DNA from: Nocardioides soli
GTDB taxonomy: Bacteria > Actinomycetota > Actinomycetes > Propionibacteriales > Nocardioidaceae
NCBI RefSeq assembly: GCF_014191495.1
Contig: NZ_JACHWR010000002.1
Span: 682,001-746,000, forward strand
Reading direction: 5' to 3'
Length of the DNA: 64,000 bases
A program made the position numbers and the translations under genes. Below are positions 49,501 through 58,136 of this stretch, one piece after another (within the stretch, counting starts at the first letter, position 1; the number at the start of each line of letters is the position of its first letter). The notes under the pieces are model-generated. The model did no database searches, had not been told where the DNA came from, and was given only the letters and a program-made list of their open reading frames with translations.

Positions 49501-49964
49501 GGGGTACCTCCGTCGATGGCCGGCGCCGGGGTGCGGCGCCGCCAGAGCTGCTCGGCGACCTCGTCGAGCTCGCGGTTCTCGCGTCGCAGGCGCTCCGCGC
49601 GGGCGGCGGCGGCCCGACGCTCGATCAGCGACTCCACGGCCTTGAGGCGGCTGCGGTCGCTGCTCCAGCGGTCGCGCGCCGCGGCGCTGACGTGCCGGGC
49701 GGTCTCGAGCTCGGCGCGCGCCGTGCCCATCGCGATCCGGATCAGCTCGAGCGTGTGCTGGCGGCCCTGGAACGCCGCGGCGTCCCAGCTCTCGGGGGTG
49801 GGCAGGGTGGCGAGCACCTGCTCCAGGTCGGCGAGCCGCGCCGCCGCCTCGCGCTCCTCGCCCAGCGCCGTGGCGAGGCCGATGCGGCTGTCGCGCTCAC
49901 GCACGCCGCGCAGGCGGAGCAGCCCGCTCAGCTCGCCGCGCCGGGCGCTCGTCCGGGCGGTCAC
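49497..49964 (-). CDS. fliJ: FliJ-like export chaperone-escort protein
   Basis: 155 residues, almost entirely coiled coil (heptads from about 15 to 135, Ala/Arg/Glu-rich), between fliI and the wall-hydrolase gene and overlapping both by 4 bp. Sequence is poorly conserved in this family, so the name rests on size, coiled coil and position after fliI. Confidence 0.8.
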   Translation of the reverse strand: MTARTSARRGELSGLLRLRGVRERDSRIGLATALGEEREAAARLADLEQVLATLPTPESWDAAAFQGRQHTLELIRIAMGTARAELETARHVSAAARDRWSSDRSRLKAVESLIERRAAAARAERLRRENRELDEVAEQLWRRRTPAPAIDGGTP

Positions 49965-51271
49965 GGGGCCACCAGCTCACGCAGCGCGGACCAGGTGTCG
50001 GCGGCGGGGGTGACGTCGTCCATGTCCTGGCGCAGGAACGTCTCGATGGCCGGCATCAGCGCGAGCGCGGTGTCGGCGTCGGGGTCGGTGCCGGCGACGT
50101 AGGCGCCGATCTCGACGAGCTCCTTGACGTTGCGGTGCGCGGCGAGCAGCCGCCGCAGCCGTCGAGCGTCCTGCCTGCCGGTCGGCGGGACGATCGCCGA
50201 GACGCGGGAGATCGACTCGAGCACGTCGATGCTGGGGAAGTGGCCCGAGGTGGCCAGCTCGCGGGTCAGCACGATGTGTCCGTCGAGGATCGATCGGGCG
50301 GCGTCGCCGATCGGGTCCTGCAGGTCGTCGCCCTCGACCAGCACCGTGTAGAGGCCGGTGATGCTGCCGGCGGGCGAGGTGCCGGCGCGCTCGAGCAGCT
50401 TGGGGAGCATCGCGAAGACGCTCGGCGGGAAGCCCCGGGTGGCCGGCGGCTCGCCCGCAGACAGCCCGATCTCCCGCTGGGCCAGCGCGACGCGGGTCAG
50501 GCTGTCCATCATCAGCACGACGTGCCGCCCGGTGTCGCGGAACCACTCCGCGATCCGGGTGGCGACGAACGCCGCGCGCAGCCGGACGACGGGGGGCTCG
50601 TCGGAGGTCGCGACGACGACGACCGAGCGGGCCAGGCCCTCGGGGCCGAGGTCGTTCTCGAGGAACTCCCGGACCTCGCGGCCCCGCTCGCCGATCAGCG
50701 CGATCACGGAGATCTCCGCCTCGGTGCCGCGGGCGATCATCGAGAGCAGGCTGGACTTGCCGACGCCGGAGCCGGCCATGATGCCGAGTCGCTGGCCGCG
50801 TCCGCAGGCGGTGAGCGCGTCCATCGCGCGCACGCCCAGACTGAGCTGCTGGTCGATCCGCGGCCGCAGCAGGGCGTGCGGGGTCTGGTTGTCCACCACG
50901 ACCTGCGGCAGCTGGGTGAGCGACGGCCCGTCGTCGATCGGGCGGCCGAGGCCGTCGAGCACGCGGCCGCGGAGCTGCTCGCCGACCGCGATGCGCAGGC
51001 CGCGGCCGCTGGCCTCGACGTGGTCGCCGACACGCAGGCCGAAGGTGTCGGCCAGCGGCAGGCAGGTGAGGACGCCGTGCTCGCTGGCGACGACCTCGAC
51101 CGGCACCCGGCCGGAGGCGCCCCGCACCTCGAGCAGGTCGCCGAGGGCGGCCGGTACGCCGGCGACGGTGACCCGCAGGCCGAGCAGGCCGACGACCCGG
51201 CCCAGCCGTGGCGGCACCACGGCCTCGAGGGCTGCTGTCCGGCGCTCGGCGGTCAGGGTCCCGGCGCTCAC
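49961..51271 (-). CDS. fliI: Flagellar export ATPase FliI
   Basis: 436 residues. N-terminal beta barrel (about 20-90), Walker A GSGVGKSS at 167-174, Walker B VLMMDSLTRVA, and the family-specific SLGVRAMDALTACGRGQRLGI and GFPPSVFAMLPKLLER. It powers or primes flagellar export with FliH and FliJ. Overlaps fliH by 4 bp. Confidence 0.95.
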   Translation of the reverse strand: MSAGTLTAERRTAALEAVVPPRLGRVVGLLGLRVTVAGVPAALGDLLEVRGASGRVPVEVVASEHGVLTCLPLADTFGLRVGDHVEASGRGLRIAVGEQLRGRVLDGLGRPIDDGPSLTQLPQVVVDNQTPHALLRPRIDQQLSLGVRAMDALTACGRGQRLGIMAGSGVGKSSLLSMIARGTEAEISVIALIGERGREVREFLENDLGPEGLARSVVVVATSDEPPVVRLRAAFVATRIAEWFRDTGRHVVLMMDSLTRVALAQREIGLSAGEPPATRGFPPSVFAMLPKLLERAGTSPAGSITGLYTVLVEGDDLQDPIGDAARSILDGHIVLTRELATSGHFPSIDVLESISRVSAIVPPTGRQDARRLRRLLAAHRNVKELVEIGAYVAGTDPDADTALALMPAIETFLRQDMDDVTPAADTWSALRELVAP

Positions 51272-51975
51272 GACAGGGCCTCGCGGAGCCGGTCCAGGGC
51301 CTCGGAGATGCGCAGGTCGATCGCGGTGGTGTCGGTCTCGACGACGGCGTCGTGCGGGTCGAGCGCCGGGTCGGCGACGACCTCGACGCCGTGCGCGCCC
51401 AGCGGGTCGGGCGAGACGCCCTCCGCCGTCCGCGGGTGCAGCCGCACCGTCACGGCCGGTCCGCTCGGCAGCACCGCCAGCACCCGCGCGACCACGTCGG
51501 CGCCGGGGTCGGCGGTCACGGACAGCTCGTGTCCCACCAGCGTGCGGGTCAGCTCGAACGCCAGGTCGGCCGCCTGTTCGCCGATGCGGGCGGTGACCTC
51601 GGTGGCCGCGGCCGTCAGCGCCGCGGCCGCCTCCTCGAGCGCGACGACGGCCAGCGCGTGCTCCCGGGCGCGGGCCGCCTCGCGCCGCTCGGCCTCGGCG
51701 GTCGCGGCGGCCTCGCGCTCGGCCGCCCGCCGCAGCGCGGCCTGCTGGCCCGCCGCCCAGCCGACGGCGTACCCCTGCGCCTGCGCGGCGGTCCGGGTGC
51801 GCTCGGCCAGGCCGCCGAGGATCGCCTCGGTCGGCCCGTCGCCGAGCACCCGCCCGTCGCCCAGGCGGGTCCAGACGCCGCGACGCAGGTCGGGACGCTC
51901 GGCGGAGGGCCAGACGACCGGTTGGCCGGTGTCGGCGGGCTCGGCGGTCTCGGGGTGCGTGAGTGCCTCAGACAA
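51268..51975 (-). CDS. fliH: FliH-like regulator of the export ATPase
   Basis: 235 residues. The middle (about 65-120) is an Ala/Glu/Arg-rich coiled coil, followed by a FliH/V-ATPase E-like C-terminal domain (VLAVLPSGPAVTVRLHPRT, then DTTAIDLRISEALDRL). It overlaps the fliG stop by 8 bp. Assignment rests on the domain layout and position between fliG and fliI. Confidence 0.85.
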   Translation of the reverse strand: MSEALTHPETAEPADTGQPVVWPSAERPDLRRGVWTRLGDGRVLGDGPTEAILGGLAERTRTAAQAQGYAVGWAAGQQAALRRAAEREAAATAEAERREAARAREHALAVVALEEAAAALTAAATEVTARIGEQAADLAFELTRTLVGHELSVTADPGADVVARVLAVLPSGPAVTVRLHPRTAEGVSPDPLGAHGVEVVADPALDPHDAVVETDTTAIDLRISEALDRLREALS

Positions 51976-52975
51976 CGAGCTCCTCCTCGCTGCCGCGGTG
52001 CACCATGATCTGGCCCTGCTCCTCGAGTTGGCGGATCTTGCGGATCACGCTCTGCTGCGCCTCCTCGACCTGGGTCAGCCGGACGGCGCCGAGCAGGTCG
52101 ACCTCCTCGATGAGGGTCTCGGCGGCACGGGACGAGAGGTTGGAGGTGATCTTGTTGCGCACGGACTCGCTGACGCCCTTGAGCGCCAGGGCCAGCTCGG
52201 CCTCGTTGACCTGGCGCAGCACCAGCTGCACCGACCGGTCCTCGATGTGCACGATGTCCTCGAACATGAACATCCGGCTACGCACCTCGTCGGCCAGCTC
52301 GGCGTCGAGCGCCTCGAGGCCCTCCACGATCTGCCGCTCGGTGACCCGGTCGGACCGGTTGATGATGTTGACCAACGGGTCGACGCCACCCACGCGGGAC
52401 ATGTCCGAGGGCTGGAGCACCGACGAGAGCTTGCGCTCCAGGTTGGCCTCGACCGCCCGGATGATCTCCGGGGAGGTCCGGTCCATGACCGCGATGCGGT
52501 GCGCGATCTCCGCCTGCAGGTGCGAGGGGAGGCCGGCCATCACCATCGACGCCTTGTCGGGCGTCATGTGGGCGAGCACCAGCGCGATCACCTGGGGATG
52601 CTCGTCGGCGATGAACGTGCGGAGCTGACCCGGGTCGGCGCGGTGCAGGAACTGGAACGGCATCTTGATCGCCGCCGCCTGCAGGCGCTCCATGATCTCC
52701 TTGGCGCGCTCCTCGCCCAGCGACTCCTCGAGCATGGTGCGGGCGAAGGCCAACCCGCCGTGGGCGATGTGGGCCTGCGCGGTCGCCATCGCGGCGAACT
52801 CCGCGAGCACGGCGCCGCTCTCGGCGGCGTCGACCACGTCGAGCGAGGCGATCTCCGCCGAGATCGCCTCGACCTCGGCGTCGCCGAGGTGGCTGAGGAC
52901 GGCGGCGGCCTTCTCCCGGCCGAGCTGGATCAGCACGATGGCGGCCTTGCGGACGCCCATGGATGCGATGTTCAT
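51968..52975 (-). CDS. fliG: Flagellar motor switch protein FliG
   Basis: 335 residues of three armadillo-like domains. MGVRKAAIVLIQLGREKAA opens the FliF-binding domain; the middle has EHPQVIALVLAHMTPDKASMV (EHPQ motif); the C-terminal torque domain has MFMFEDIVHIEDRSVQLVLR, then LSSRAAETLIEEVDLLGAV. It ends EEELVV. Forms the rotor C-ring with FliM and FliN. The ATG shares its A with the fliF TGA. Confidence 0.95.
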   Translation of the reverse strand: MNIASMGVRKAAIVLIQLGREKAAAVLSHLGDAEVEAISAEIASLDVVDAAESGAVLAEFAAMATAQAHIAHGGLAFARTMLEESLGEERAKEIMERLQAAAIKMPFQFLHRADPGQLRTFIADEHPQVIALVLAHMTPDKASMVMAGLPSHLQAEIAHRIAVMDRTSPEIIRAVEANLERKLSSVLQPSDMSRVGGVDPLVNIINRSDRVTERQIVEGLEALDAELADEVRSRMFMFEDIVHIEDRSVQLVLRQVNEAELALALKGVSESVRNKITSNLSSRAAETLIEEVDLLGAVRLTQVEEAQQSVIRKIRQLEEQGQIMVHRGSEEELVV

Positions 52976-54567
52976 CAGTGGCGCTCCACCAGCCAGCCGC
53001 GCAGCAGCGTGGCGATCTCGTCGGGCTGACGCTCGGCGAGCGCGGCGATCTCCCGCTTCAGCTCGTCGTCGGCGGCCTGCTCGCTCGCCTCGAGGGCGGC
53101 GACCGCGGGCGTGGGCTGCAGCTCGGCGGCAGCCGCCGCGCGGTCGGCCGCGTCCTGGCGCAGCTGCTCGACGAGATACGCCGTGCGGTCCTCGCGCTGC
53201 CGGCGGCCGCGCCGGGCCCGGAGCCAGGCGAGCAGCAGGATCGCCAGGACGGCGACGCCGATGCCGATGTTGCGGATCAGCCGCCACCGCTCGGCGTCGG
53301 CCTTGGCCTTCGCGGCCGCCGCGAGCTCGGCCGCGGCCGCCTCGTCGGCGGTGCGGTCGAACGACATCGTCGAGACCTCGACGGTGTCGCCGCGGTCGGG
53401 GTCGATGCCGACGGTCGCGGTGATCAGGTCCTGCACGTCGGCGGCGTCGACGCCCTGGGCGGACGCCGAGTCCAGCACGACGCCCACGTGCAGCGACCGG
53501 ACGCTGCCCGGGGCCGCCTCGCGGTGCTCCTTGGTGGTCTCGACCGCGTTGTCCCGGGTCGTCGACTCCTTCGAGTAGGTGCCGTCCTCGCCGTCGGCGG
53601 CCCCGCCCGGGCCCATCTGGCCGTCGGGCCCGAGCACACCGGTGCTGCCGGTGCGGGCCACGCCCTCGTAGGACTCCTTGGCGGTGGACTCGGAGAGCGG
53701 CGGCGTCCTCCGGTTGCCCCGGTAGGTCGTGGACTCCTGGATCGCCTTGTCGAAGTCGAGGTCGGCCGAGACCTGGACCGTGGAGTTGCCAGGCCCGAGG
53801 ACCCGGTCGAGCATGGTCTGGATCTGCTGGGTCTTGCGGGCCTGGAAGTCGGCGACCGCCTGGGCCTGCGTGCCGGTGCCGGCACCTCCGGCGCCGCTGT
53901 CGGTCGAGAGGACCTTGCCGGTCGAGTCCGCGACGGTGACGTTCGCCGGGTCGAGGCCGTCCACGCTCGATGCGACCAGGTTCACGATCGCCTGGACCTT
54001 CTGCGCGTCGACGCTGGTGCCGGCCGCGGTGTCGACGAGCACCGACGCGGTGGTCGGGTCCTGCTCGTCGGAGAAGACCCGCTTCTCCGGCATGGCGAGG
54101 TGGACGACGGCGGTGTTCACCCCGTCGATCGCCTCGATCGTCTTGGTGAGCTCGCCCTCCATGGCCCGCTTGAAGTCGGTCTGCTCCTGGAAGTCCGAGG
54201 TCGAGATGTCCTGGCCGTCGAGGATGGAGTAGCCGCCCGCGGAGCTGTTGGCCGGCAGGCCCTGGCCGGACAGGGTGATCCGGGTCGAGTACACCTTGTC
54301 GCGCGGCACCATGATCGTGCTGCCGCCGTCGGCGAGCTCGTAGGGGACGCCCTCGGCCTCCAGCTCGTCGATGACCGACGAGGCGTCCGCGGACGCGAGG
54401 TTGCTGTAGAGCGGCGCATAGTTCGGGGTCGACACCCACTGGAACACCATGAACGCCGCGAGCAGCAGGGCCCCGGTGCCGACCACGGCGACCAGGCGCT
54501 GGCCGAGCGTGAGCGACATGAAGGTGGTCCGCAGGCGGGTGAGCGTGCGGGCGAGGTTCTGCTTCAT
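52975..54567 (-). CDS. fliF: Flagellar MS-ring protein FliF
   Basis: 530 residues: membrane span at about 26-43, the ring-building motif domains ([59 protein letters not shown]), a less conserved loop (about 285-345), a second span at about 425-445, and a short cytoplasmic tail ending [13 protein letters not shown] that binds FliG. Confidence 0.95.
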   Translation of the reverse strand: MKQNLARTLTRLRTTFMSLTLGQRLVAVVGTGALLLAAFMVFQWVSTPNYAPLYSNLASADASSVIDELEAEGVPYELADGGSTIMVPRDKVYSTRITLSGQGLPANSSAGGYSILDGQDISTSDFQEQTDFKRAMEGELTKTIEAIDGVNTAVVHLAMPEKRVFSDEQDPTTASVLVDTAAGTSVDAQKVQAIVNLVASSVDGLDPANVTVADSTGKVLSTDSGAGGAGTGTQAQAVADFQARKTQQIQTMLDRVLGPGNSTVQVSADLDFDKAIQESTTYRGNRRTPPLSESTAKESYEGVARTGSTGVLGPDGQMGPGGAADGEDGTYSKESTTRDNAVETTKEHREAAPGSVRSLHVGVVLDSASAQGVDAADVQDLITATVGIDPDRGDTVEVSTMSFDRTADEAAAAELAAAAKAKADAERWRLIRNIGIGVAVLAILLLAWLRARRGRRQREDRTAYLVEQLRQDAADRAAAAAELQPTPAVAALEASEQAADDELKREIAALAERQPDEIATLLRGWLVERH

Positions 54568-54887
54568 CCGATCGGCATCCGCATGATCTCGGTGAACGCC
54601 TCGAGCGCCCGGTTGCGCACGGCGACGGTCAGCTGGGCGGTCACCGAGGCCTCGGTGGCGGCGACCGTGTAGTCGTGGATGTCGTCGAGGTCACCGGTCG
54701 CGGCCTGGACGGCGAGCTTGTCCGCCTTGTCCTGGACCGCCTCGAGGCGGTCCAGGCCGTCGACGAGCAGGTCGCCGAACGCCGCACCGGTGCCCGAGGT
54801 GCGCGCCGCGTTGGTCGCGGCGGAGGCGGGCAGCGTCGGCGCGACGTAGGGCTGGAAGCCGATCGCCTCGATCGCGGGGACGCTCAT
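54564..54887 (-). CDS. fliE: Rod-MS-ring junction protein FliE
   Basis: 107 residues with a variable N-terminus and the conserved FliE core: [28 protein letters not shown], then the C-terminal [26 protein letters not shown]. It overlaps fliF by 4 bp. Its ATG overlaps the stop of an 18-residue ORF. Confidence 0.92.
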   Translation of the reverse strand: MSVPAIEAIGFQPYVAPTLPASAATNAARTSGTGAAFGDLLVDGLDRLEAVQDKADKLAVQAATGDLDDIHDYTVAATEASVTAQLTVAVRNRALEAFTEIMRMPIG

Positions 54888-54940
54888 CGGAGCCCCCGCG
54901 GAGACGAGGTCGTGGCGAGCGCGGTCGTGTGGTCAGTCAT
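54884..54940 (-). CDS. Coupled 18-residue ORF between flgC and fliE
   Basis: ATG at 54940 shares its A with the flgC TGA (TGATG) and the TGA at 54886-54884 overlaps the fliE ATG (ATGA). The encoded peptide would be [18 protein letters not shown]. It fills the whole gap between two otherwise adjacent genes and would keep ribosomes moving from flgC to fliE. It may be a true micropeptide or only a translational bridge; there is no codon-use evidence at this length. Confidence 0.4.
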   Translation of the reverse strand: MTDHTTALATTSSPRGLR

Positions 54941-55332
54941 CACCGGCGTCCGATCTCGAGCGCGCTGCGGTAGGTGTCCTGGGCGTCCTTGGTGACCTGC
55001 ACCGAGGCCTGGAAGCCGCGCTGGGCCATCACCAGCTGGGTCAGCTGCGTCGCGAGGTCGTTCTCGGGCGCGCGGACGTTGCCGTCGGCGTCGGCCAGCG
55101 GGCTGTCCGGATCGGAGACGACGCGACCCTCCGGGTCGGTGAGGGCCATGCCGACGATCTCCACCCCGCCCCCGGCGGCCGCCCGGACGATCGGGCTCTG
55201 GGCCTGGAACGCGGTCTCGTCGGTGCGCACGACCGTGTTGACGTTCGCGATGTTGCTGGCCAGCGCGTCCAGCCAGGTCTGGTGCATGCCCAGGGAGGAG
55301 CTGGCGATGCGCAGCGCGTCGAAGGCGCCCAT
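54940..55332 (-). CDS. flgC: Proximal rod protein FlgC
   Basis: 130 residues. MGAFDALRIASSSLGMHQTW then LASNIANVNTV (rod/hook N-motif), VGMALTDPEGRVVSDPDSPLAD in the middle, and LVMAQRGFQASVQVTKDAQD at the end. The ATG is coupled to the flgB stop (1-bp overlap). Confidence 0.93.
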   Translation of the reverse strand: MGAFDALRIASSSLGMHQTWLDALASNIANVNTVVRTDETAFQAQSPIVRAAAGGGVEIVGMALTDPEGRVVSDPDSPLADADGNVRAPENDLATQLTQLVMAQRGFQASVQVTKDAQDTYRSALEIGRR

Positions 55333-55694
55333 CAGGGAGCCGCCACCGTGCGGATCAGGTCGAAGCGGTCGCTGGTGGCGCGCGTGACCATCTGGTACTG
55401 GAACTGGGACTGCACCGCCGCCAGGGTCTCCTTGCGGAGGTCGACGTTGTTGCCGTTCGCGCCGACCGGGGTGTCGGTGGCGGTCAGCGTCGGGGTGAGG
55501 GCGAGGTCGCTCGGTCCGGTCGCCCCGGAGCCGATGGCGGCGCGCAGGCTGGTCTCGAAGTCGACGCTGCTCGCGCGGTAGTGCGGGGTGTCGACGTTGG
55601 CGATGTTGTCAGCGATGACGCGCTGGCGCAGGGCGATCCCGTCGAGCGCGGACCCGAGGACCGCACCGACCGGATCGGACAGGTGGAACGACAC
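55332..55694 (-). CDS. flgB: Proximal rod protein FlgB
   Basis: 120 residues, GTG start. ALDGIALRQRVIADNIANVD then TPHYRASSVDFETSLRAAI is the FlgB N-terminal block; LRKETLAAVQSQFQYQMVTRA follows. First gene of the long basal-body operon that runs to flgE, behind a sigma-28-like promoter at 55773-55800. Confidence 0.93.
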   Translation of the reverse strand: MSFHLSDPVGAVLGSALDGIALRQRVIADNIANVDTPHYRASSVDFETSLRAAIGSGATGPSDLALTPTLTATDTPVGANGNNVDLRKETLAAVQSQFQYQMVTRATSDRFDLIRTVAAP

Positions 55695-55772
55695 GCCTGG
55701 CCTCCGATGAAAGACAAGGGGGGTGGGGGCCGTTCCGTCGGCGGGGGGCGAGCGATCCGTGCTCAGAACAGG

Positions 55773-55800
55773 TCATCGGCGGACCTGCGACGCGGTTGAG
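55773..55800 (-). promoter_or_regulatory. Sigma-28-like promoter of the flgB-flgE operon
   Basis: Minus-strand CTCAAC (55800-55795), 14 bp, GCCGATGA (55780-55773), 79 bp before the flgB start. The -35 differs by one base from the CTCAGG of the other copies and is closer to the classical TAAA/TCAA form. Confidence 0.7.
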
Positions 55801-55854
55801 GAAATCTGGAGGGAAAGTGGGTCCGGACGTGCGGTTCGGTGGTCCTGAGCGGGC

Positions 55855-56205
55855 TCAGGCCGTGACGTCGACGTACACGGCGGCGCCGTCCTGGCGGGTC
55901 GCCCGGTCCACGCGGGCGGCAAACTCGTGCTGGCGTGCGATGGTGCCGAGCGCGTCGGTCATCGCGGCCTGGACCCGGCGCTGTCGCTCGCGGAGGGCGA
56001 TGGCCCGGTCCCGCAGGTCGGCCGGGATCGGGCCATCGAGCATCGGCTCGTCCCAGTCCTCCGGTGCGGGACGGGAGGGATCCTCGAGCATCCGCTCGGC
56101 GCGGATCACGTCCAGCTCCAGCCGGTCGAGTGCCGTGGCCCAGTGCAGGTGGTGCCGCCGGGCCGCGCGGGCCGGGTCGTCGACGCCCCTGGCGGGGGCG
56201 CTCAT
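55855..56205 (-). CDS. FliT-like small protein after fliS
   Basis: 116 residues, mostly charged helices (HHLHWATALDRLELDVIRAE, then DLRDRAIALRERQRRVQAAM). It overlaps the fliS stop by 4 bp and ends the fliD-fliS operon, the usual place of the FliD chaperone FliT. Sequence alone does not prove FliT. The N-terminal 15 residues are disordered. Confidence 0.6.
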   Translation of the reverse strand: MSAPARGVDDPARAARRHHLHWATALDRLELDVIRAERMLEDPSRPAPEDWDEPMLDGPIPADLRDRAIALRERQRRVQAAMTDALGTIARQHEFAARVDRATRQDGAAVYVDVTA

Positions 56206-56588
56206 GCCGTCTCGGCGAGCAGCGTGCCGGCGGCCTCGCGCCAGGTGTCGCGGAGCGTGGTGACGGTCTGCAGGCAGTACTCGGCGACCTGGAGGTCCTT
56301 GACCATGTTGGCCCGGACCAGCTCGTGGTGGAGGTAGTCGTAGAGCGACGCGAGACCGGCCGCGCCGGCCCAGACCGTCACGTCGAGGCTGGCGTTGAGC
56401 TCGAGGACGATCTCCTGGGCGTGCAGCAGCGGCTCGTGGGCCTGGCTCGGCTCACCCCGCCGCAGCGCCTCCGTGCCCCGCTGGACGTCGACGACCAACC
56501 GCTCGCAGAGCATCACCAGCAGCTGCGACGGCGTCGCGGTGGAGACGGAGGCCGCGAGGTAGGTCTCGCGCGGGTTGGGCATCGTCAT
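56202..56588 (-). CDS. fliS: Flagellin chaperone FliS
   Basis: 128 residues: the opening NPRETYLAASVSTATPSQLLVMLCERLVVD is the FliS signature (YLAASV, TPSQLLVMLCE), followed by four helices with GLASLYDYLHHELVRANM. It binds the C-terminus of flagellin before export. Follows fliD by 17 bp. Confidence 0.93.
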   Translation of the reverse strand: MTMPNPRETYLAASVSTATPSQLLVMLCERLVVDVQRGTEALRRGEPSQAHEPLLHAQEIVLELNASLDVTVWAGAAGLASLYDYLHHELVRANMVKDLQVAEYCLQTVTTLRDTWREAAGTLLAETA

Positions 56589-56605
56589 CGGTCAACCTTT
56601 CGTGG

Positions 56606-57946
56606 TCACGAGTACGTCGGGAGGCTGGCGATCTGGCCCGCGAGCCAGCTGCTCTGGCTCTGCAGGTTCGAGAGCGCGGTCTCGAGCGCGGTGTACTGGC
56701 GCTGGAGGGAGGCGCGCCGCATCTCCAGGCGCGTGTCCCAGGCCTCGATGCTCTTGGTGAGCCGGTCGACGGTGGAGGTGTGTCCGGTGACGGCGTTCGT
56801 GATGGTGCCGTTGTAGGAGTCGGTCGCCGCTTTGGCGACCGACTCGACCCGGGCCGCCCAGCCGTTGGCCTCGGGCGTGGCGCCGGTGGTGAACTTCGCG
56901 GCGACACCCGCCGGGTCCGCGGCGTACGCCTCCTTGAACTTCTCGGCGTCGAAGGTGAGCTTGCCGTAGCGGTCGGTCTGGATGCCGAGCGGCGCCATCG
57001 AGGTGGTGCCGTCGCCGAAGACCGTGTTCAGCAGCTGGATGCGCAGGGCGCGGGCGGTGGAGTCGCCGGACAGGACGCCGGCGCTCGTGGTGCTGGTCTT
57101 GGCGGCCGTCTGGGTGTCGATCTTCGTGAGCAGCGCGTTGAGCTGGTCGACGAGCGACGAGACCGAGGCCGTGATCGAGGTGCTGTTCCGGGCCACCGAG
57201 ACGGCGGAGCTCGTGCCCACCGTGGTGGTCGCGCCGAGCGTCACGCTGACGCCCGGCATCAGATCGGTGAAGGTGTTGGTGGAGGAGGTCGCGACGATGC
57301 CGGCGCCCAGGCTGATCTGGGCGTCGGTGCCGGCGCGCACCGTGGCGCCGCCCAGCAGGTCGCTGCCGTCGCCGTTCGTCAGCGTGAACGCCGAGGCCGC
57401 GCCGGTCGTCGTCGACTCGGCGAGCAGGCGGTAGCTGCCGTCGGCGACCCGGACGGCGGTGGCCTTCACGCCGGTGGTCTCCGTCGCCGCGTTGATCGCC
57501 GCGACCAGGTCCTCGAGGGAGCCCGAGCCGGCGTCGATCTGGTGCGGGACCCCGTCGGAGCCGGTGATCGTCACCTGCGGCTGGGAGACCACGTCGGTCA
57601 GCGCGGCGGGCGTGGTGAAGCCCAGCTGGTGGCTGACGGCCAGTCGGTCGACGGTGAAGGAGAAGGAGGACGCGGAGGCGCCGGCGGCGACGTCGACGGT
57701 GACGCCGGTGCCGGTCGCGGTGCCCTGCAGCGTCTGCCAGGTCTCGGCCTTGGCGAGCTTGGCGGCGTTGCCGGCCAGCAGGGTGGTGTCGGTGTTGAGC
57801 GCGCGCAGCGCGGTCAGGATCGCGTTCTCGCGGTCCTTCTGGCCCGAGAGCTTCACCTGCGGGATCCGCTCCAGCTGCATGAGCTGGTCGATGATCTCGG
57901 CGGTGTTCAGGCCACTGGCCAGGCCGCTGATGCTGCTGCTGGGCAC
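56606..57946 (-). CDS. fliD: Filament cap protein FliD
   Basis: 446 residues. N-terminal ISGLASGLNTAEIIDQLMQL then ERIPQVKLSGQKDR (FliD_N); a Thr/Ser/Ala-rich variable centre; the C-terminal half with FDAEKFKEAYAADPAGVAAKF and coiled coil EAWDTRLEMRRASLQRQY, then QTALETALSNLQSQSSWLAGQ-like ending. GTG start with AGGAGG 6 bases upstream. First gene of fliD-fliS-fliT-like. Confidence 0.94.
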   Translation of the reverse strand: MPSSSISGLASGLNTAEIIDQLMQLERIPQVKLSGQKDRENAILTALRALNTDTTLLAGNAAKLAKAETWQTLQGTATGTGVTVDVAAGASASSFSFTVDRLAVSHQLGFTTPAALTDVVSQPQVTITGSDGVPHQIDAGSGSLEDLVAAINAATETTGVKATAVRVADGSYRLLAESTTTGAASAFTLTNGDGSDLLGGATVRAGTDAQISLGAGIVATSSTNTFTDLMPGVSVTLGATTTVGTSSAVSVARNSTSITASVSSLVDQLNALLTKIDTQTAAKTSTTSAGVLSGDSTARALRIQLLNTVFGDGTTSMAPLGIQTDRYGKLTFDAEKFKEAYAADPAGVAAKFTTGATPEANGWAARVESVAKAATDSYNGTITNAVTGHTSTVDRLTKSIEAWDTRLEMRRASLQRQYTALETALSNLQSQSSWLAGQIASLPTYS

Positions 57947-57970
57947 GAGGAGCCTCCTGCTCGGACGACC

Positions 57971-58029
57971 GGGTTGACGACGGCGTTGGCGACGGTGTGC
58001 GACGGGGTTGACGACGGTGTGGGCGACGG
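57971..58029. repeat. Two 25-bp direct repeats upstream of fliD
   Basis: GGGTTGACGACGG plus a similar following 12 bp occurs at 57971-57995 and again at 58005-58029 (period 34). It fills most of the gap between fliD and the fliC terminators. No CTCAGG-N14-GCCGAT promoter is seen here, so fliD may depend on read-through or on a divergent promoter within these repeats. Confidence 0.6.
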
Positions 58030-58058
58030 GACGGCGATGAGGACGTCGCCCACAAGGC

Positions 58059-58086
58059 CCCGGGGGAGCGCGAGCGCTCCCCCGGG
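58059..58086 (-). terminator. Strong hairpin terminator downstream of fliC (distal)
   Basis: CCCGGGGGAGCG (58059-58070) and CGCTCCCCCGGG (58075-58086) form a perfect 12-bp stem with a CGAG tetraloop. T content after it on the minus strand is low, as usual in high-GC actinobacteria. Confidence 0.75.
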
Positions 58087-58098
58087 AACCTTCGGGTT

Positions 58099-58133
58099 CG
58101 TCGGTGGGTCAGCCTCCGGCCGACCCACCGACG
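58099..58133 (-). terminator. Hairpin terminator immediately after fliC
   Basis: CGTCGGTGGGTC (58099-58110) and GACCCACCGACG (58122-58133) form a perfect 12-bp stem with an 11-base loop, 3 bp after the fliC stop on the minus strand. With the next hairpin it gives two terminators in a row behind the most strongly expressed flagellar gene. Confidence 0.75.
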
Positions 58134-58136
58134 AGA

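Noticed and set aside
50135..53029. 964-codon plus-strand open frame opposite fliG-fliI
   Set aside because: Arg/Asp/His-rich low-complexity translation of the antisense strand; minus-strand genes there are unambiguous.
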